The position numbers and the translations under genes are program-made. The notes under the pieces are model-generated. The model worked only from the letters and a program-made list of their open reading frames with translations. It was not told the DNA's origin and ran no database searches. Positions 4,878-7,999 of a stretch of 7,999 nt of DNA are shown in pieces. The stretch's first letter is position 1, and every line of letters begins with the position of its first letter. The DNA comes from an uncultured Ignavibacteriota bacterium. Lineage in GTDB: Bacteria > Bacteroidota > Ignavibacteria > UBA10030 > UBA8401. The stretch is taken from the NCBI GenBank assembly GCA_903907305.1, contig CAIVNT010000209.1, forward strand, positions 1-7,999, in the 5' to 3' direction.

Positions 4878-6557
4878 TTACTGCATTCCTGCGGAGGAAC
4901 GTAGTGATGATCCTACTTTTTGTTCCCATGTTGCCGCAATATACTCGCCGACCCGCAAGGCATTTGCCGCGATCGTCAGCGCAGGATTTGTCCCTCCGCT
5001 CGTCGGAAAGAATGAACTGTCCGTCACATACAGATTCTTCACATCGTGAGTTTCATTCTGCGGTGTCAGAACGCTGGTTGAAGGATCATTCCCGATTCTG
5101 CAGGTTCCGCAGATGTGCGCGATCCTTCCGTTGCTCTCCGCCTGTTTGATGAGGAAATATCTGTACGGGCGAAGAACGTCCTTCATCCTTTTGCGGAACA
5201 GACCGATGCGTGCCTGTTCGGCTGCATTGATATGGTAGTTCATCATCACATCACCGGTATCCGAAACGGTGATCCGATTGGAACCGCAAGGCATATCTTC
5301 CATAATGCTCGAGAGGATCAGCCGGTCGGCGAAAATTGCTTTTGCAAAGAATCCGGCGATCGGCCGGAAGACGTTGAAGATCCCCGCTAAGAACGGAAGT
5401 GGACTGTTCTTCAATTTTTGGTAGACCGTTGCGACCTGGATCTCAGTCGGCGGCAATTTCCCGAAGGACTGCACGGTACCGAGTCTGCCATCCTCCGTAG
5501 AATAGAGATCGTTAAATGCGATCTGCTTATGATAGTCCGAATTCTGCGGCTTCTTCTTCGAGAAAATAGCATAGATATCGATATAGTGCCGCATCAGGTT
5601 TCGTCCCACCTGATCCGAACTGTTCGCAAGTCCGCGAGGATATTCGGAAGTTGCTGACCGAAGCAGAAGCGCGGGAGTATGAAGTGCACCGGCCGCCAGC
5701 ACGAATACACTGCCGCGGATCGTCAGCGAAATTCCCTGATGTTCACACACCGCACTCGTAATGATTCCGTCCGATGCTTTCACTGTTTTCACTTCACACA
5801 GATCCAGCAGGACCGCTCCATACTTTGAAACTGCAGGCTGTACGCATATCGTGCCACTGTCATTTCTACAGTCATTCGGACATAAAAATCCCTGACAATT
5901 TTTACATCCGGGTTTGAATTCACAGGCCAACGGCAATTGATACGGGTGAAATCCTTTCTTCTGCAGAAAAGAATACATCTCACTGTTGCTTTCCGTCAGT
6001 TCCGGCGGGGACATCAGCGAATCAATCTGCTCACCGCGAAGTTCATCTGCCGTTCCGCGCACCCGATATAATTTTTCCGCAGCAACATAATACGGCTTCA
6101 TCTGTTCGTAGGATACCGGCCAGTATTTTTCACCAGCGCGCATCGGAGATGAATCGTCAGCAGAATGGACCGCATTGAAATCTGCAGGCCAGAACCGCTC
6201 CATCACCATTCCATACAATGCGCTTGATCCGCCTGTACCGGAACCGACGAACGGTATATGAGCATGCGTTTTTGCACCGGATGTATCAGACAGCAGTCCG
6301 GACCATCGTCCTGCCTTTTGCAGTATGTTGCTATGTTTCGGTTCGGGACGCTCAATGGTCGGAAAGAACATCTCGGCATATTTGCCGGTGAAAGATTGTT
6401 CTTTATCGTTCAGATAGGATCTTCCTTTTTCAATGAAAAGCACACGTTTTCCTGCCTGTGCGAGTGTCAACCCGACTGTTCCGCCGCCGATACCGGTGCC
6501 GACGACAATGACATCCCATATTGTGTTTTCAATTTCCTGGATTGATATTCGATTCAT
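4878..6557 (-). CDS. GMC family FAD-dependent oxidoreductase
   Basis: This 559-residue flavoprotein of the glucose-methanol-choline family should oxidise an alcohol group, probably on a sugar or related compound, with FAD as acceptor. The N-terminal Rossmann motif WDVIVVGTGIGGG spans 14-26, followed by VLFIEKG (39-45) for the FAD ribose. PFVGSGTGGSSALYG (102-116) is the second FAD-contact motif. The C-terminal signature has His481 in HICGTCRIG and Asn524 in GGTNPALT, matching the catalytic His and His/Asn pair of the family. A cysteine cluster (212, 218, 221, 226, 230, 238) sits where bacterial GMC relatives often have a Cys-rich loop. After the usual family end near residue 544 comes an extra tail, EQKVGSSLRSSAGMQ, encoded by a hairpin-forming sequence. 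No signal peptide is visible. It sits between glycosyltransferase genes, 21 bases after one and nine before the next, so a role in modifying the glycan or its precursor is likely; the substrate is unknown. Confidence 0.93.
   Translation of the reverse strand: MNRISIQEIENTIWDVIVVGTGIGGGTVGLTLAQAGKRVLFIEKGRSYLNDKEQSFTGKYAEMFFPTIERPEPKHSNILQKAGRWSGLLSDTSGAKTHAHIPFVGSGTGGSSALYGMVMERFWPADFNAVHSADDSSPMRAGEKYWPVSYEQMKPYYVAAEKLYRVRGTADELRGEQIDSLMSPPELTESNSEMYSFLQKKGFHPYQLPLACEFKPGCKNCQGFLCPNDCRNDSGTICVQPAVSKYGAVLLDLCEVKTVKASDGIITSAVCEHQGISLTIRGSVFVLAAGALHTPALLLRSATSEYPRGLANSSDQVGRNLMRHYIDIYAIFSKKKPQNSDYHKQIAFNDLYSTEDGRLGTVQSFGKLPPTEIQVATVYQKLKNSPLPFLAGIFNVFRPIAGFFAKAIFADRLILSSIMEDMPCGSNRITVSDTGDVMMNYHINAAEQARIGLFRKRMKDVLRPYRYFLIKQAESNGRIAHICGTCRIGNDPSTSVLTPQNETHDVKNLYVTDSSFFPTSGGTNPALTIAANALRVGEYIAATWEQKVGSSLRSSAGMQ
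4880..4905 (-). other. Hairpin across the GMC stop codon
   Basis: ACTGCATTCCT (4880-4890) and AGGAACGTAGT (4895-4905) pair at 10 of 11 positions (one G-U wobble in the minus-strand RNA) around a four-base loop. The structure covers the last codons and the stop of the GMC gene and lies 12 bases before the next start codon. No U-tract follows, so it is not an intrinsic terminator. It may couple translation, set relative expression or protect the upstream message, and it resembles REP-like dispersed palindromes. Confidence 0.6.
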
Positions 6558-6578
6558 GAAGGACTTTTTCTCGTCCGG

Positions 6579-7676
6579 TCAATCGGACTGTAATGATAAG
6601 AATGCTTTTTCAAATTTTGCGTGGAACGCTTCGAGCGTAAATTCTTTCAGATATTTATTTCGGCCGTCAGCACCCATGTGATTCCTCAAAGATTCATCCT
6701 GCAGGAGTGTCGTCAATTCTTTTGCCAGCTTCACATGATCTCCTTTTTCAACAAGCAGTCCGTTCTCGCCGTGCTTCACCAATGCCGGAATTCCGCCGAC
6801 ATTCGTTGCAACAACTGGAAGGGAAAACTGCATCGCTTCGAGAAAGACAAGCCCGAATGTCTCAAAATGACTCGGAACACAAAAGATATCCCCGTTGTAA
6901 TACTCATTCAATTTTTGTTCACCGATCAATATTCCGGTAAAGTCGATATCCGCTTCCAGCGAATATGATCGCACCAATGACATCACTTCCTCTTTGAATT
7001 GCGGCGATTCAAATTTACCGATCACGATCAGTGTGAATTGTTCGTTGTTCCTTTTCAGGATGTCGCACGCGCGGATAAGTTCCAATATTCCTTTCGGTCG
7101 GCAGATGAGTCCGGTAAAAATGATCCGCTTCTTCGTATTTCGCGCCTTCGAATGTCCACCGGAATATTCATCCTGAATGCCGTTCTCGATGATGAATTCC
7201 TTCTTTGCTAAGAGCATTTCCGGATCGTTCGGATTGTATTGCGTGATCCTTACGGCGACATCCGGATGGAAATACACCATCTTAAATAACGGCCTGAGAA
7301 CACCCGGAATCTTTCCATACATACCATAAGTGCTTCCTGCGTGGAAATGAAACATGATCTTCGTAAACATCCATCGTATCCCCGTCAGCAGGATAATGTC
7401 GCGGTAGACAGGAATAAGATTCGGTCCCCCCGGCACATAATAGAGACATTTTGTATTGTAACGGATCCGGAAGTACAGCGCACCGGTCATCAGCGTGAAG
7501 AGATGAACGATCTTCTTGAATTTGAATTTTCCGATCTCGTCGATCTCCGCCGAAAAATTCATCCGCAAATGGTACAGCGTTACACCCTCATACGTCCCAT
7601 CCAGAAGATTTTGGATCATCACTGCCTGTCCTCCGTACGGAGGGGGTGTTTGGCCTAAAATTAAAATATTGATCAT
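6579..7676 (-). CDS. Family 4 glycosyltransferase
   Basis: This 365-residue GT-B retaining glycosyltransferase transfers a sugar from a nucleotide donor onto a growing lipid-linked saccharide at the cytoplasmic face of the membrane. The N-terminal acceptor domain has the glycine/proline loop GQTPPPYGGQAVM (8-20). The C-terminal donor domain starts near RIIFTGLICRPKG (184-196), with the Arg193/Lys195 pair that usually contacts the donor phosphates. The ExxxxxxxE signature is Glu272 to Glu280 in SHFETFGLVFLEAM, followed by LPVVATNVGGIPALVKHGENGLLV (to about 309). Length and domain order are normal. The ATG lies four bases after the stop of the preceding gene and has no Shine-Dalgarno, pointing to translational coupling. 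The sugar and linkage cannot be read from sequence. Confidence 0.94.
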   Translation of the reverse strand: MINILILGQTPPPYGGQAVMIQNLLDGTYEGVTLYHLRMNFSAEIDEIGKFKFKKIVHLFTLMTGALYFRIRYNTKCLYYVPGGPNLIPVYRDIILLTGIRWMFTKIMFHFHAGSTYGMYGKIPGVLRPLFKMVYFHPDVAVRITQYNPNDPEMLLAKKEFIIENGIQDEYSGGHSKARNTKKRIIFTGLICRPKGILELIRACDILKRNNEQFTLIVIGKFESPQFKEEVMSLVRSYSLEADIDFTGILIGEQKLNEYYNGDIFCVPSHFETFGLVFLEAMQFSLPVVATNVGGIPALVKHGENGLLVEKGDHVKLAKELTTLLQDESLRNHMGADGRNKYLKEFTLEAFHAKFEKAFLSLQSD

Positions 7677-7680
7677 TCAA

Positions 7681-7999
7681 TCATTTCTTTGAGGTCCGTC
7701 TTATTACCGTATCCAAATATGAAGTCTTAGATTTGAGAACATGCCAGAACGATCGCCATACCGCTGTGTGATTCTGGTCGATCATCCTGAGAAAATTCTT
7801 ATAGATTTTCAGGACCTTCGACAATATCGTATACATCAGTATGACGAAAGCTGTATCCGGAAATTGAATCGTGCTGTATCGATTATAGATCCTTATCCCC
7901 TCTAATGCGATTTTCCGCTTCACCGCCGATGTATCCAGGGATTTATTGAAATCGTGCCATCGAAATTCGGCGTAACAATCATTGGAGTAGACAAGAACA
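7681..7999 (-). CDS. C-terminal end of a probable family 2 glycosyltransferase (partial)
   Basis: The frame is open from the stop at 7681 to the window edge, giving at least 105 residues (VLVYSNDCYAEFRWHDFNKS and on). A GTG at 7923 would give an 80-residue protein, but the frame continues upstream without a stop, so this is the end of a larger gene. The visible part has an aromatic/acidic segment, then an Arg-rich helix (AVKRKIALEGIRIYNRYSTI), a hydrophobic patch (FVILMYTILSKVLKIYKNFL) and a basic end (VIRRTSKK), as in the membrane-associated tail of many GT2 proteins. The catalytic motifs are outside the window, so the assignment is tentative. It overlaps nothing and precedes the family 4 gene by four bases in the same operon. 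Confidence 0.6.
   Translation of the reverse strand, partial: VLVYSNDCYAEFRWHDFNKSLDTSAVKRKIALEGIRIYNRYSTIQFPDTAFVILMYTILSKVLKIYKNFLRMIDQNHTAVWRSFWHVLKSKTSYLDTVIRRTSKK

Noticed and set aside
5789..5983. 64-codon minus-strand frame inside the GMC gene
   Set aside because: It lies within the oxidoreductase in another frame and its Cys/Arg-rich translation is an out-of-frame reading of the cysteine cluster.
6573..6588. GTCCG/CGGAC palindrome at the end of the family 4 glycosyltransferase gene
   Set aside because: The five-base stem with a six-base loop and no U-tract is too weak to call a terminator inside a tight operon.

Overview
The window looks like one edge of a surface-polysaccharide (exopolysaccharide or O-antigen type) gene cluster next to the end of an integrated mobile element. 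All recognisable genes lie on the minus strand, so transcription runs from high to low coordinates. The valine tRNA fragment, the near absence of Shine-Dalgarno sequences before the polysaccharide genes and the heptad repeat suggest the Bacteroidota/Chlorobiota/Ignavibacteriota group. That placement is an inference; no marker gene is present.

In transcriptional order, 7999-4059 holds four closely packed genes: the C-terminal end of a probable family 2 glycosyltransferase (cut by the window edge), a family 4 glycosyltransferase, a GMC-type FAD oxidoreductase and a rhamnosyltransferase-like family 2 glycosyltransferase. Their spacings are 4, 21 and 9 bases, so they are probably one operon. A 315-base gap without a convincing gene follows; it carries a large inverted repeat just before the next start codon. 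Then come a membrane polyprenyl-phosphate sugar-1-phosphate transferase (2325-3743), which would start repeat-unit synthesis on the lipid carrier, and an RmlD-type dTDP-4-dehydrorhamnose reductase (1384-2244), which makes dTDP-L-rhamnose. Together they fit a rhamnose-containing glycan built on undecaprenyl phosphate: RmlD supplies a donor, the phosphotransferase loads the first sugar, and the glycosyltransferases extend the chain. The GMC enzyme may oxidise a sugar or lipid intermediate. rmlA, rmlB, rmlC, flippase and polymerase genes are not in the window.

At 1322-1349 there is a good promoter for a tRNA-Val(UAC) gene, but the gene stops after 41 nt, in the anticodon arm (1264-1304). The sequence then turns into non-tRNA DNA carrying tandem and inverted repeats and a complete tyrosine recombinase gene (129-1145). 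This is best read as the integrase-proximal attachment junction of an element that lies mostly to the left of the window. It is unusual because the stranded part is the 5' half of the tRNA together with its promoter, not the 3' half.

Two start-codon problems matter for annotation. The rmlD frame has no ATG, GTG or TTG ahead of its nucleotide-binding motif and probably starts at CTG. The frame at the right edge is open to the window end and should be recorded as a partial gene.
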